The notes under the pieces: generated by a model | What the model saw: only the letters and a program-made list of their open reading frames with translations | What the model was told of the DNA's origin: nothing | Database searches by the model: none | Origin: SHYR01 sp036013055 | GTDB taxonomy: Bacteria; Chloroflexota; Dehalococcoidia; UBA2979 | Assembly (NCBI GenBank): GCA_036013055.1 | Contig: DASCQM010000001.1 | Span: 48,641-112,640, forward strand | Direction of reading: 5' to 3' | Length of the DNA: 64,000 nucleotides | Program-made: the position numbers and the translations under genes | Shown: piece after piece, positions 20,461-28,477 of the stretch | How positions within the stretch are numbered: position 1 is the stretch's first letter | Layout: the number at the start of each line of letters is the position of its first letter

Positions 20461-20591
20461 CGAACCGCCTCAGAACCGCCTCATCCACGCCCACGCGGCG
20501 CAGTCATACGGTTCAGGGTCACATCGGATGCGGTGGTCCGGCATCAGGGTTCACGATCGGAGCGGCAGCCGAGGACGAGCAAGGGCAATCC

Positions 20592-21218
20592 CTAGCTGGG
20601 CGGTGCCTGCCCCTCCAGGACGAGTCGCAGCAGGTGCTCAAGATCGTCGATCTCCGGCTGAGCCAGCATCACATCCTCGACCACCGACTCGGCGTCGCGC
20701 CGGCCGTACTGAAGCTGCACCAGCGCCTCGACTGCGTCCGCGCGGAGGTCTGGTGCAGCGATGCCTTCGGGCGTGTCGATGTCGTCGCGTAACAGTGCCT
20801 CTTGCAGCAGACGGCCGTGGAGCTGGGCGACGATCGTCGATGCAAGTCGCGTACCGATGCCGGGAAGCTGTTGCAGCGCCTTCGCGTCCTCAGTCTCGAT
20901 CCAGCGCGCGATCTCGGAGATCGGGCGCGTGAGCGCGCGTACCGCCCGCGTCGGGCCCACGTCGGGGACATCGATGAACTTGCGGAAGAACTCGCGCTCG
21001 GCGAGATGCGGAAAGCCGATGATCACCGGCATCGGGTTGCGGTCGGAGACGTGGTAGTAGGTGTAGAGGCTCATCTCCGAGCCGGGTTCGTGCTGCGTGA
21101 TCCAATCGCCTGCGAAGAGCGGGATGATCAGCTCGTAGGTGACGCCGGAGACGTCCAGCCATAGCGTCGCGCTGTCCGCGTCCCACTGGACGAATAGTCC
21201 GCGCAGCGCAGCGATCAT
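20592..21218 (-). CDS. ruvA: Holliday junction helicase subunit RuvA
   Basis: Binds four-way DNA junctions and presents them to RuvB. 208 residues: an N-terminal OB-fold (about 1-65), helix-hairpin-helix elements FIDVPDVGPTRAVRAL and LQQLPGIGTRLASTIV (about 82-130), and a C-terminal domain III after a linker. The ATG overlaps the ruvC stop by four bases. ruvB is not in the window, although ruvC and yebC are adjacent in the usual order. Confidence 0.92.
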   Translation of the reverse strand: MIAALRGLFVQWDADSATLWLDVSGVTYELIIPLFAGDWITQHEPGSEMSLYTYYHVSDRNPMPVIIGFPHLAEREFFRKFIDVPDVGPTRAVRALTRPISEIARWIETEDAKALQQLPGIGTRLASTIVAQLHGRLLQEALLRDDIDTPEGIAAPDLRADAVEALVQLQYGRRDAESVVEDVMLAQPEIDDLEHLLRLVLEGQAPPS

Positions 21219-21724
21219 CGAGCGATCAGCTCCTCGAGGTGCGCCTCCGCGCAGCGAGTCAGCGCGATCGCGAGCGCGTCCGAGACATCGAGCGGCGATG
21301 GCTCTTCCTTGAGCGAGAGTTGCGCCATCACCATCTGCTGCACCTGCTCCTTCGGCGCGCCACCGTAGCCAGCGACCGTCTCCTTGATCGCCGTAGGGGC
21401 GTACTCGTAGACGGGGATGCCATTCGATGCGGCCGCGACCATCACCGCCGCCCGTGCCTCGCCGATCGCCAGCGCGGAGCGAACGTTCTGCGCGACGAAC
21501 TGCTGCTCGATCGCGACCTCGTCGGGTTCGTGCTCCTCGATCAGGTCGTGGATTCCATCGGCGATCTCCGCCAGCCGCTCGGCACGCGATCGCTTCGCCT
21601 TCGGGCGGATCGTGCCCATGGCGGCGACCGTCGCCTCGCGTCCCGCTGGCGCGGCATCGACGATGCCAAATCCAGTGATCGTCAGTCCCGGATCGACTCC
21701 CAGTACCCGGCGTCGCGCGCTCAT
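21215..21724 (-). CDS. ruvC: Holliday junction resolvase RuvC
   Basis: Metal-dependent nuclease that resolves Holliday junctions; 169 residues. Acidic residues of the RNase H fold are visible in LGVDPGLTITGFG (Asp at about 9), VAIEQQF (Glu at about 68) and DVSDALAIAL (Asp near 143). ATG 21724 has GGAGGG six bases upstream; the longer frame in front of it runs into yebC. Four-base overlap with ruvA indicates coupling. Confidence 0.93.
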   Translation of the reverse strand: MSARRRVLGVDPGLTITGFGIVDAAPAGREATVAAMGTIRPKAKRSRAERLAEIADGIHDLIEEHEPDEVAIEQQFVAQNVRSALAIGEARAAVMVAAASNGIPVYEYAPTAIKETVAGYGGAPKEQVQQMVMAQLSLKEEPSPLDVSDALAIALTRCAEAHLEELIAR

Positions 21725-21740
21725 CGAGGACCCTCCCCGC

Positions 21741-22493
21741 TCAGGATGCGGCCAGCGCTTCGAGCGCTTCCTCCGGGAAGTCCGCGTTCGAGAAGACGCG
21801 GGCGACATCGTCCAGCTCATCAAGCTTCTCAAGCAGGCGCAGCGTCTTCAGCGCGGCCGAGGCGTCGAGTTCAAGCGTCGTCTTCGGAAGCTGCGCCAGC
21901 TCGGCCTGTCCGACGTCGATGCCGGACTCGTCGAGCGCGCGCCGAACGAGTTCGAGCGATTCGCGTTCGGTGATTACTTCGACTTGCTCGTCATCGGCCG
22001 AGACATCGAGCGCGCCCGCCTCGATTGCCGCGAGCTGCACCTCGTCGATGTCCGTGGTCGAAGCATCGATGGTGATCACGCCGCGCATCTCGAACTGCCA
22101 CGCAACGGCACCAGCGTCGGCCATGTTGCCTCCGCCGTTGGTGAAAGCGTTGCGAACCTCTGCCACGGTGCGATTGCGGTTGTCCGTAACCGCCTCGACC
22201 AGCACCGCAGTGCCGCCGGGGCCATATCCCTCGTACGTCACCTCCGCGAGCGCGTCCCCGCCGCTGCCACCCGTGCCGCGCTGAATGGCGCGATCGATGT
22301 TGGCGTTGGGCATGTTGTTGTCTTTGGCACGCTGCACGGCCAGTCGCAGCCGTGAGTTCATGTCGGCGTCGCCGCCGCCTTCGCGGGCGGCCATGCTCAC
22401 CTCACGGGCAAGCTTGGTGAAGAGCTGCCCACGCTTGGCGTCGGTCGCAGCCTTCTTGTGCTTGATCGATGACCATTTTGAGTGACCGGACAC
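21741..22493 (-). CDS. YebC/TACO1 family protein
   Basis: 250-residue protein of the YebC family, whose members act as transcription regulators or as factors that relieve ribosome stalling. It begins SGHSKWSSIKHKKAATDAKR, the invariant N-terminus; GGDADMNSRLRLAVQRAK and GYGPGGTAVLVEA follow. GTG 22493 is chosen because the conserved MSGHSKW begins there and GGAGG lies four bases before it. It lies 16 bases upstream of ruvC, the usual arrangement. Confidence 0.93.
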   Translation of the reverse strand: MSGHSKWSSIKHKKAATDAKRGQLFTKLAREVSMAAREGGGDADMNSRLRLAVQRAKDNNMPNANIDRAIQRGTGGSGGDALAEVTYEGYGPGGTAVLVEAVTDNRNRTVAEVRNAFTNGGGNMADAGAVAWQFEMRGVITIDASTTDIDEVQLAAIEAGALDVSADDEQVEVITERESLELVRRALDESGIDVGQAELAQLPKTTLELDASAALKTLRLLEKLDELDDVARVFSNADFPEEALEALAAS

Positions 22494-22589
22494 TTCGCCT
22501 CCGTCTGCCACCTGCTGAATCTGCCACCATGCTAGCAGTGGCGATCGACAAGCGTGAAGCTCGGCCCCCACCCGCACACCACTACCGTG

Positions 22590-23432
22590 CTACGGAACGA
22601 GTGTGGTGTTGTCGATCAGCCGCGTCGCGCCGAAGCGGACCGCGAGCGAGAGCACCGCAGCGGCCTCCACCGTGCCCGTCAGCTCCTCGAGCGTCTCGCT
22701 GTCCGCAAGTGAGACGTAGTCGATGTCGGCGAGCGGCTGGGCTTCGATGCCGCTCCGCACCATGCCGCGCAACTCGTCGGGGTCACGCACGCCGTCGTCA
22801 AAGGCCGCCTCGGCTCGTCGCAGCCCGCCGGAGAGCGAGAGCGCCTGCTGGCGGTGCTCGTCTGAGAGATAGACGTTCCGCGACGAGAGCGCGAGACCGT
22901 CTGGTTCGCGAATGATCGTGCAGCCGATGACCTCGATCGGCAGGTCGAGGTCACGCGTCATCGCCTGAATCACCCGCAGCTGCTGCGCGTCCTTCTCGCC
23001 GAAGTACGCACGGTCGGGTTGCACGATGTTGAAGAGCTTCGTCACGACCGTCGCGACACCGTCGAAGTGGCCGGGACGGTTCTCACCCTCGAGGCGCTCT
23101 GCGATACCGGAAAGCGTCACGACCGTGACCAGTCCCGCCGGGTATATCTCATCGACGGATGGCGCGAACACGAGATCGACGCCGGCCTCCGCGAAGAGGG
23201 AGAGATCGCGTTCCTCGTCGCGCGGGTAACGCTCAAAGTCTTCGTTCGGTCCGAACTGCGTCGGATTGACGAAGAGCGAGGCGATCGTGATCGCGCACTG
23301 CTCGTTGGAACGAGCGACGAGCGAGAGGTGGCCTTCATGCAGGGCGCCCATCGTGGGCACGAGCCCGACGGGCGAGGTGGCCTCAATGCGAGCGGCGCGC
23401 ATCTCCGCGATCGTGCGGACGATCTGCATCAC
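22590..23432 (-). CDS. panC: Pantothenate synthetase
   Basis: Condenses pantoate with beta-alanine using ATP to give pantothenate. 280 residues. VPTMGALHEGHLSL (about 25-38) has the HxGH nucleotide motif, NPTQFGPNEDFERYPR and YFGEKDAQQL bind pantoate and ATP, and LALSSRNVYL is the KMSKS-like loop. It is the last gene of panD-panB-panC on this strand, 47 bases after panB. GTG 23432 and ATG 23429 are equally possible starts. Confidence 0.95.
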   Translation of the reverse strand: MMQIVRTIAEMRAARIEATSPVGLVPTMGALHEGHLSLVARSNEQCAITIASLFVNPTQFGPNEDFERYPRDEERDLSLFAEAGVDLVFAPSVDEIYPAGLVTVVTLSGIAERLEGENRPGHFDGVATVVTKLFNIVQPDRAYFGEKDAQQLRVIQAMTRDLDLPIEVIGCTIIREPDGLALSSRNVYLSDEHRQQALSLSGGLRRAEAAFDDGVRDPDELRGMVRSGIEAQPLADIDYVSLADSETLEELTGTVEAAAVLSLAVRFGATRLIDNTTLVP

Positions 23433-23479
23433 CGTCGTGGTCCGTTCGCTCGCTGTCGCTGACTACTACGACTGATCGA

Positions 23480-24433
23480 CTAACTGGCACCCTCGGTCGA
23501 GTCGGAATCGGAGACGACGCGCTCGATGATGTCGCCGTCAGCGTCCCACTCGGCAAGCACCTCGGCGGCATCACTCAGGTCGTCGGACGGGCTGGCGGTC
23601 ATGCGCTCGATCAGCGCAAGCGCCCGCTCGTCCATGTAGTTCGACTCGGCGGCCGTCGGGAATTCGCCCGCCTCAACCTGCTCGCGGTACTCGGTGATCG
23701 CGTTCCGGATCAGGTCGCCACCCTCGATAAAACGACGTGCGTGCTTCGGCTTGAAGTCCTGGTAGAGCCCGAGCATGTCGTGCAGCACCTGCACCTGACC
23801 GCTGCAGAAGGGCCCGGCGCCGATGCCGATCGTCGGCACCCTCAGGCGCTGCGTGATCATGTGGGAGAGCGCCGTCGGCACCGTCTCAAGCACGACCGAG
23901 TACGCGCCGGCATCTTCGAGCGCCTTCGCGTCGCCGATCACGCTCACGGCCTCGCGCGGGGTCTTGCCCTGCACCTTCCACCCGCCGACGGTGTTCACCG
24001 ACTGCGGCGTGAGGCCGACGTGGCCCATCACGGGGATGCCCGCTTCCACGAGCTTGTGCACGGTCTCGGCGACGCGCACGCCGCCCTCGAGCTTCACTGA
24101 ACCGCAGCCGGTCTCCTTCATGATGCGGGCGGCGTTGCGCAGGGCGTCCTGCCAGCCGGTCTGGTACGAGCCGAAGGGCATATCGACGACGACATGCGCG
24201 CGCTCGCTACCGCGCACGACCGCCTTGCCGTGGTGGATCATCTCATCGACGGTGACGGGTAGCGTTGAGTCATAGCCGAGCACGACCATGCCGAGCGTGT
24301 CGCCAACGAGCAGGATCGGGATACCCGCCTGATCCGCCAGCTTCGCCGTCGGATAATCGTATGCCGTAAGCATTGTGATGCGCTGATCTCTGTCCCGCAT
24401 TCGCTGCAGGGCCGTGACGGAAACTCGCTTCAT
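23480..24433 (-). CDS. panB: 3-methyl-2-oxobutanoate hydroxymethyltransferase
   Basis: Adds a hydroxymethyl group from methylene-tetrahydrofolate to 2-oxoisovalerate, the first step to pantoate. TAYDYPTAKLADQAG (about 23-37) and VGDTLGMVVLG (Asp metal ligand) are present, with VKLEGG and GHVGLTPQSVNTVGGWKVQG further on. 317 residues is some 40 longer than usual; the extra, acidic C-terminus (after about residue 275) has no recognised motif. The ATG overlaps the panD stop by four bases. Confidence 0.95.
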   Translation of the reverse strand: MKRVSVTALQRMRDRDQRITMLTAYDYPTAKLADQAGIPILLVGDTLGMVVLGYDSTLPVTVDEMIHHGKAVVRGSERAHVVVDMPFGSYQTGWQDALRNAARIMKETGCGSVKLEGGVRVAETVHKLVEAGIPVMGHVGLTPQSVNTVGGWKVQGKTPREAVSVIGDAKALEDAGAYSVVLETVPTALSHMITQRLRVPTIGIGAGPFCSGQVQVLHDMLGLYQDFKPKHARRFIEGGDLIRNAITEYREQVEAGEFPTAAESNYMDERALALIERMTASPSDDLSDAAEVLAEWDADGDIIERVVSDSDSTEGAS

Positions 24434-24828
24434 CGCTGCACCTCCGCTGAAACTACGCTCGACGTTGGACTCGCTCCTGGACTTTCAGTGATCCGATTCT
24501 GCTCGTTGACATGCACGAGCGCCGGATGATGATCAGCGATCTGGTCGTTGGGAACTGTCTCGTAGTTCACAATGATCACCTTGTCACCGGGCTGTACAAG
24601 GTGGGCGGCCGCACCATTGATGCGAATCTCGCCGGACCCGGCCGGGGCGACGATCGCATAGGTCTCCAGTCGCGCGCCGTTCGTCACATCGAGCACGTGC
24701 ACGTGCTCCCACTCGGCGATGCCGGCGGCGTCCATCAGCGCCTCGTCGATAGAGACCGAGCCCTCGTACTCAAGGTCGGCTCCGGTCACCGTCGCCCGGT
24801 GGATCTTCCCTCGCAGCATGGAGCGCAT
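24430..24828 (-). CDS. panD: Aspartate 1-decarboxylase proenzyme
   Basis: Makes beta-alanine for pantothenate with a pyruvoyl group formed by self-cleavage. 132 residues, family length. Cleavage is expected at Gly-Ser in YEGSVSIDEAL (about 22-32), and GRD-type residues after NYETVPND complete the fold. ATG 24828 aligns with the usual MxRTMLxGK start. This ATG shares a base with the stop of a 22-codon upstream ORF and lacks a good Shine-Dalgarno of its own, so translation may depend on that ORF. First enzyme gene of the pan operon. Confidence 0.92.
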   Translation of the reverse strand: MRSMLRGKIHRATVTGADLEYEGSVSIDEALMDAAGIAEWEHVHVLDVTNGARLETYAIVAPAGSGEIRINGAAAHLVQPGDKVIIVNYETVPNDQIADHHPALVHVNEQNRITESPGASPTSSVVSAEVQR

Positions 24829-24896
24829 CAGGACACACCCCCGGACACAAAGGCACCTCGGACACGCCGAGGTGTGGTTGAGTTCATCTCTGTCAT
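24828..24896 (-). CDS. Upstream leader ORF (22 codons) coupled to panD
   Basis: ATG 24896 is preceded by GGAGGGG, a strong ribosome site, and the frame ends with TGA at 24830-24828, where TGATG joins it to the panD start. The peptide is MTEMNSTTPRRVRGAFVSGG plus two residues. A perfect 8-bp hairpin (24854-24874) lies inside. No homologous leader is recalled, so a role in translational coupling or attenuation of panD is inference. Confidence 0.5.
   Translation of the reverse strand: MTEMNSTTPRRVRGAFVSGGVS
24854..24874 (-). promoter_or_regulatory. Hairpin inside the panD leader
   Basis: CACCTCGG, a five-base loop and CCGAGGTG form a perfect 8-bp stem on the transcript, followed by CCTTTG. It lies within the leader ORF, so ribosome passage would open it. 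Possible attenuator. Confidence 0.45.
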
Positions 24897-24999
24897 ATGC
24901 CCCTCCGTCTCGGTCACAAGGATCCAAGCGGTGCGTCTGGGGAGTCGTTGCCCTCTCGTCAAATTGCCTGACCGCCTGATAGGTCGATCCGGCTGCCTC

Positions 25000-25028
25000 A
25001 GTATTAGGTTCGCGCCGAGGCCTGTCAA
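25000..25028 (-). promoter_or_regulatory. Sigma-70-type promoter of panD-panB-panC
   Basis: TTGACA at 25028-25023, a 17-base spacer, and AATACT at 25005-25000 on the minus strand: a perfect -35 with optimal spacing and four of six -10 bases. The expected start is near 24993, giving a leader of about 165 nt before panD. Confidence 0.7.
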
Positions 25029-25053
25029 CGACCCTGCAGCCGGGAAGAATCCG

Positions 25054-26070
25054 CTACCGCGCTACGGCGGCCCATTCGCTCGCGGACGGCACACCAGCGA
25101 GGCCGGTCGCGAGCTGAACGCCGCGCAGTAGCGCGCGCTCGACCGCTCGCGTCGCCATCGCTTCGAGCGCTGTGCCGCCGGGCCGCTCGACCTCCACCTC
25201 GCCCGTCGCGAGCACGAAGATCGCGTCCCCGTCGCCGCCGGTATGCGCGGGCCAGGTGGTGCGGGCGAAACCGTCATGGCAGACCGTCGCCAGCCGATTC
25301 GCCTGCGGCTTGGTGAGCCGAGCGTTTGTCGCCACGACGGCCAGCGTCGTGTTCTCCGGGCCGGGCGTTGCGGCCTCGCCTTTGACTTCCTCGTCGTCCC
25401 GAGGCCAGGCGCGGCCGGTACGCAAGTGCGCGTCCAGATCGATGAAGCCCGAGCCATCCGCACGAGGGGCCGCGACGACCTCGCCGGTCTGCGGATCGCG
25501 GATCGAGCCGCCGGCGTTCACCGCGACGATCGCGCCCGCGATGATGCCCGTATCCAGCACCTCGCTTGCGGTGCCAATGCCGCCCTTGAGAATGCGGTCG
25601 CGCCCGGCGCTCTTCGCTACCGTCGCTCCGGTGCCCGCGCCGACCGAGCCCTCGGCGACGCGCCCGCTCGTCGCGCGCTGCGCGGCACGGTAGCCCGCGG
25701 CCGCGTCGGGCCGTCGCGGCAGGCCGATGCCGAGGTCGAAGAGGTTCGCCGCGGGAACGATCGGAACAACCGAGCCGCCGAATGCGAAGCCGGAGCCGTT
25801 CTCCTCGAGGAACCGCATCACGCCGCCCGCAGCATCGAGCCCAAAGGCCGACCCGCCGGTCAGCATCACCGCATGCACCTGATCGACGAGGTTCTCGGAC
25901 CGCAGCAGGTCAGTCTCGCGGGTGCCGGGTGCGGCACCACGAACATCGACGCCGCCCATCACACCGGCCATCGAGAGCACGACGGTGCAGCCTGTGGCCG
26001 CGCGACGATTCGTCCAGTGACCAACCTTGATCCCGGGGACGTCCGTGATCGCGTCGCGAAGTGTCGCCAC
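25054..26070 (-). CDS. P1 family peptidase (DmpA/NylC-type Ntn hydrolase)
   Basis: Self-processing hydrolase of the P1 family, which includes L-aminopeptidase DmpA and nylon-oligomer hydrolase; acts on amide bonds at N-termini or of short oligomers. 338 residues. The start DAITDVPGIKVGHWTN, the loop VMLTGGSAFGLDAAGGVMR and the segment GPENTTLAVVATNARL are characteristic; the nucleophile is the Thr exposed by cleavage in ENTTL (about residue 245). The substrate is unknown. It ends 26 bases before the pan promoter and is followed in transcription by no partner gene. The hydrolase-like gene upstream stops two bases from its start. Confidence 0.9.
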   Translation of the reverse strand: MATLRDAITDVPGIKVGHWTNRRAATGCTVVLSMAGVMGGVDVRGAAPGTRETDLLRSENLVDQVHAVMLTGGSAFGLDAAGGVMRFLEENGSGFAFGGSVVPIVPAANLFDLGIGLPRRPDAAAGYRAAQRATSGRVAEGSVGAGTGATVAKSAGRDRILKGGIGTASEVLDTGIIAGAIVAVNAGGSIRDPQTGEVVAAPRADGSGFIDLDAHLRTGRAWPRDDEEVKGEAATPGPENTTLAVVATNARLTKPQANRLATVCHDGFARTTWPAHTGGDGDAIFVLATGEVEVERPGGTALEAMATRAVERALLRGVQLATGLAGVPSASEWAAVAR

Positions 26071-26072
26071 CG

Positions 26073-26975
26073 CTACCCCGCTGCGGTTACGAGCACTCGA
26101 CGCGGGACCGCCTCATCGATGAATGCGAGACAGCGCGCCAGGTATCGGTCCGGGTCATCGACGTAGGTGCGGCAGTGCTCGCCACCATCGACGACCCATG
26201 TCTCGACCTGCTCGTTGAGCGTCGAAGCGGCCACGTTCAGCGTCTGCGCAACGGGGACCTCCGAGTCGGCGGTGCCGTGTACGAGCAGTACTGGTATCGC
26301 GCCGACATCGTTGATCGCGCGCTGCGGCGACAGTGCGTTGACGTCGGCACGATAGATGCTGCGCGCGACCCAGCAGGCGGAGGTAAACATCCAGTTCGGC
26401 AGGTGGTGCCAGTGGAATCGCAGTTGCTCACGTGCCGAACTGGCCGGCGAGTCGGCGATCACCGCGTCGGCAGGTGCGCCGGCCGCGACCGCCGAGATCG
26501 CGAGCGATCCGCCGAGGCCGAAGCCGTGGAGGATCAGCGGCAGTCCGATCACGCGCCCGCGCACGTAGGCGATCGCGACGGCCACGTCGCGCTGCTCGGT
26601 GCTGCCGAGATGGTTGCGCGCGCCGCTCGATTCGCCGCGCCCACGCAGGTCGAAGGCGAAAACGTTGAAGCCTCGCCGCACGTAATCGCTCTGCAGTGAG
26701 AGCAGGCCGATGCCGGGGTCGGCACGTGTCCCCGCGCTGTCGTGAATCAGGATCACCGTGGCCCGTGCGCCCGGAGAATCGAGGAACCAACCGCGAAGGA
26801 TGATCCCGTCGGGCGCGAGCAGTTGGACGTCCTCGAAACGCAGGCCCATCACCTCGGGCGTGCCCTCGACGCGACGGCGGCGCGAGCGTGTGAACCGCTC
26901 GGCGACGTACAGCGTGACCACGCCGTAAACGAGGGCAACAGACGCGACGGCTCCGACCATGAGCCACACGGTCAT
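26073..26975 (-). CDS. Alpha/beta-hydrolase fold protein with Gly at the nucleophile position
   Basis: 300 residues: one N-terminal membrane span (about 5-25), then an alpha/beta-hydrolase domain. LIHDSAG is the oxyanion strand end and FAFDLRGRGESSGARN is typical. The nucleophile elbow, normally GxSxG, reads GFGLGG, so Ser is replaced by Gly. The acid (HGTADSEVP) and the His (DGGEHCRTY) are kept. Either a pseudo-enzyme or a protein using another residue. ATG 26975 starts just before the membrane span. It lies two bases upstream of the P1 peptidase gene, which suggests co-transcription. Confidence 0.78.
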   Translation of the reverse strand: MTVWLMVGAVASVALVYGVVTLYVAERFTRSRRRRVEGTPEVMGLRFEDVQLLAPDGIILRGWFLDSPGARATVILIHDSAGTRADPGIGLLSLQSDYVRRGFNVFAFDLRGRGESSGARNHLGSTEQRDVAVAIAYVRGRVIGLPLILHGFGLGGSLAISAVAAGAPADAVIADSPASSAREQLRFHWHHLPNWMFTSACWVARSIYRADVNALSPQRAINDVGAIPVLLVHGTADSEVPVAQTLNVAASTLNEQVETWVVDGGEHCRTYVDDPDRYLARCLAFIDEAVPRRVLVTAAG

Positions 26976-27059
26976 CGCTGAGTTACTCGGAGTTTGCCCG
27001 CCACAGTAGGAAGACCGTAACAACCTCGGTCGCATTCCGACAACCGCAGCGACGCGTGC

Positions 27060-27632
27060 TCAGACCAGCGCGAACACGAAGGCGGCGACCCCGAAGGCGA
27101 TGAACAGCAGCCCGGCAGCTCGCGCCATTAGGCGGCGAGGAACCCGCGTCAAGAACGATCCACCGATGATCACCGCCAGCCCATCGACGACGATCATGCC
27201 GGTCGTCGCACCGAACCAGACGCCGACGCGATCGGATGGATTCGTGCTCGAGAGCGAGAGCGCAGCGACCTGTGTCTTGTCGCCAAGCTCCGACGCGAAG
27301 AGTGTCGCGGCGAGCGCGAACATGACGAGCAGGCCCGATCGACCACCCGCCGTGATCTCTTCCTCTTCCTCGTCGTCGTCGTGCATCGCCCAGATGCCGA
27401 AGCCGATAAAGAGCAGACCCGAGAAGATCGCGACCTGCTGCTCAGTTAGCAGCAGGTCGACGGCACCGCCCGCGAGTACGGCCAGCGCCATGATCAGCGA
27501 CGCCTCGATTGAGAGCGCGACCATCACCTGCACGGCGCCGTAGCGAGGGGCCAGGATCATCGCCATCAGCATCGACTTATCGCCGAGCTCCGCAACGACG
27601 ACGAGAGCAAATGTTGCCCACAGTGCCGTCAC
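27060..27632 (-). CDS. TMEM165/GDT1 (UPF0016) family cation transporter
   Basis: 190-residue, six-helix membrane protein. Both halves carry the family motif E-x-G-D-K-[ST]: AELGDKSM (about 15) and SELGDKTQ (about 117), separated by an acidic cytosolic loop DDDEEEEE. Relatives export Mn2+ or Ca2+ from the cytosol. GTG 27632 overlaps the mutM stop (GTGA), so it is translated from the mutM mRNA. Mn2+ export beside oxidative-damage repair is a plausible link, not shown. Confidence 0.88.
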   Translation of the reverse strand: MTALWATFALVVVAELGDKSMLMAMILAPRYGAVQVMVALSIEASLIMALAVLAGGAVDLLLTEQQVAIFSGLLFIGFGIWAMHDDDEEEEEITAGGRSGLLVMFALAATLFASELGDKTQVAALSLSSTNPSDRVGVWFGATTGMIVVDGLAVIIGGSFLTRVPRRLMARAAGLLFIAFGVAAFVFALV

Positions 27633-28450
27633 CGGCGCTGGCACCCCGGGCAGAAGTGCGTGCCACGCCCGACGACGCGGGTCTTTCGAATTTCCCGCCC
27701 ACAGCGCTCGCACGGTTCGCCGTCGCGACGAAAGACGTGCCACCGCACCTGGTGCAGGCCGGACTCCCCTGCCCCGTCGCGGTAGTCGGAGAACGTTGAG
27801 CCGCGATCGTCGAGTGCGTCGTTCAGCGTCTGCACGATCGCCGTGTGCAGTCGCGCGATGCGCTTCGGCCCCAGCCGCTGCGCGCTGGTGCGCGGGTCGA
27901 TGCCGGCGAACCAGCACGCCTCGTCGGCGTAGATATTGCCGACGCCCGCCGCCACCTTCTGGTCGAGCAACACCGCTTTCACTGCGGTACTGCGACGGCT
28001 GAGCTGATTACGTAGCCAAGCGAGATCGAATTCGACTGAGAGCGCATCGGGGCCACTATGCGGCATCGCGTCGGTAGCGTCCTCAAGCAGGTGCCAGGTG
28101 CCGAACTTACGCATGTCGTTGAAACGCATCGACGTGCCGTCGTCGAAGTCGACGCGCGCTCGCTCGAATCTCGCGGGCTCAGCGGCCGCGGGCAGGTGCA
28201 CCAGCGAGCCGGTCATGCGCAGGTGCAGCACCCACGTCCGCTCGTCGTCGAGCTCCGCGAGCAGGTACTTGCCGTGCCGACGCAGCGCGGCGATGCGACG
28301 CCCGACGAGCTGCCGTTCGAGGTCCCGCGGCGCGTGTGTAACCGCCAGCCGTTCCGCGCCACCGGCGATGGAGGCAGCGGTGATCGTGCGCCCCACGATG
28401 AGCGGTTCGAGGTCGCGTCGGATCGTCTCGACCTCGGGTAGCTCAGGCAT
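27629..28450 (-). CDS. mutM: Formamidopyrimidine-DNA glycosylase
   Basis: Bifunctional glycosylase/AP lyase that removes 8-oxoguanine and FaPy lesions. 273 residues. The mature N-terminus is PELPEVETI with the catalytic Pro and Glu; Lys in GKYLLAEL, ADEACWFAGI and NIYADE lie in the helix-two-turn-helix region; the C-terminal zinc finger is CERCGREI and CPGC. Complete and apparently active. It follows polA by 27 bases on the same strand. Confidence 0.95.
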   Translation of the reverse strand: MPELPEVETIRRDLEPLIVGRTITAASIAGGAERLAVTHAPRDLERQLVGRRIAALRRHGKYLLAELDDERTWVLHLRMTGSLVHLPAAAEPARFERARVDFDDGTSMRFNDMRKFGTWHLLEDATDAMPHSGPDALSVEFDLAWLRNQLSRRSTAVKAVLLDQKVAAGVGNIYADEACWFAGIDPRTSAQRLGPKRIARLHTAIVQTLNDALDDRGSTFSDYRDGAGESGLHQVRWHVFRRDGEPCERCGREIRKTRVVGRGTHFCPGCQRR

Positions 28451-28477
28451 GACCGGGGCCTCCGACGGTGGCGGCGA

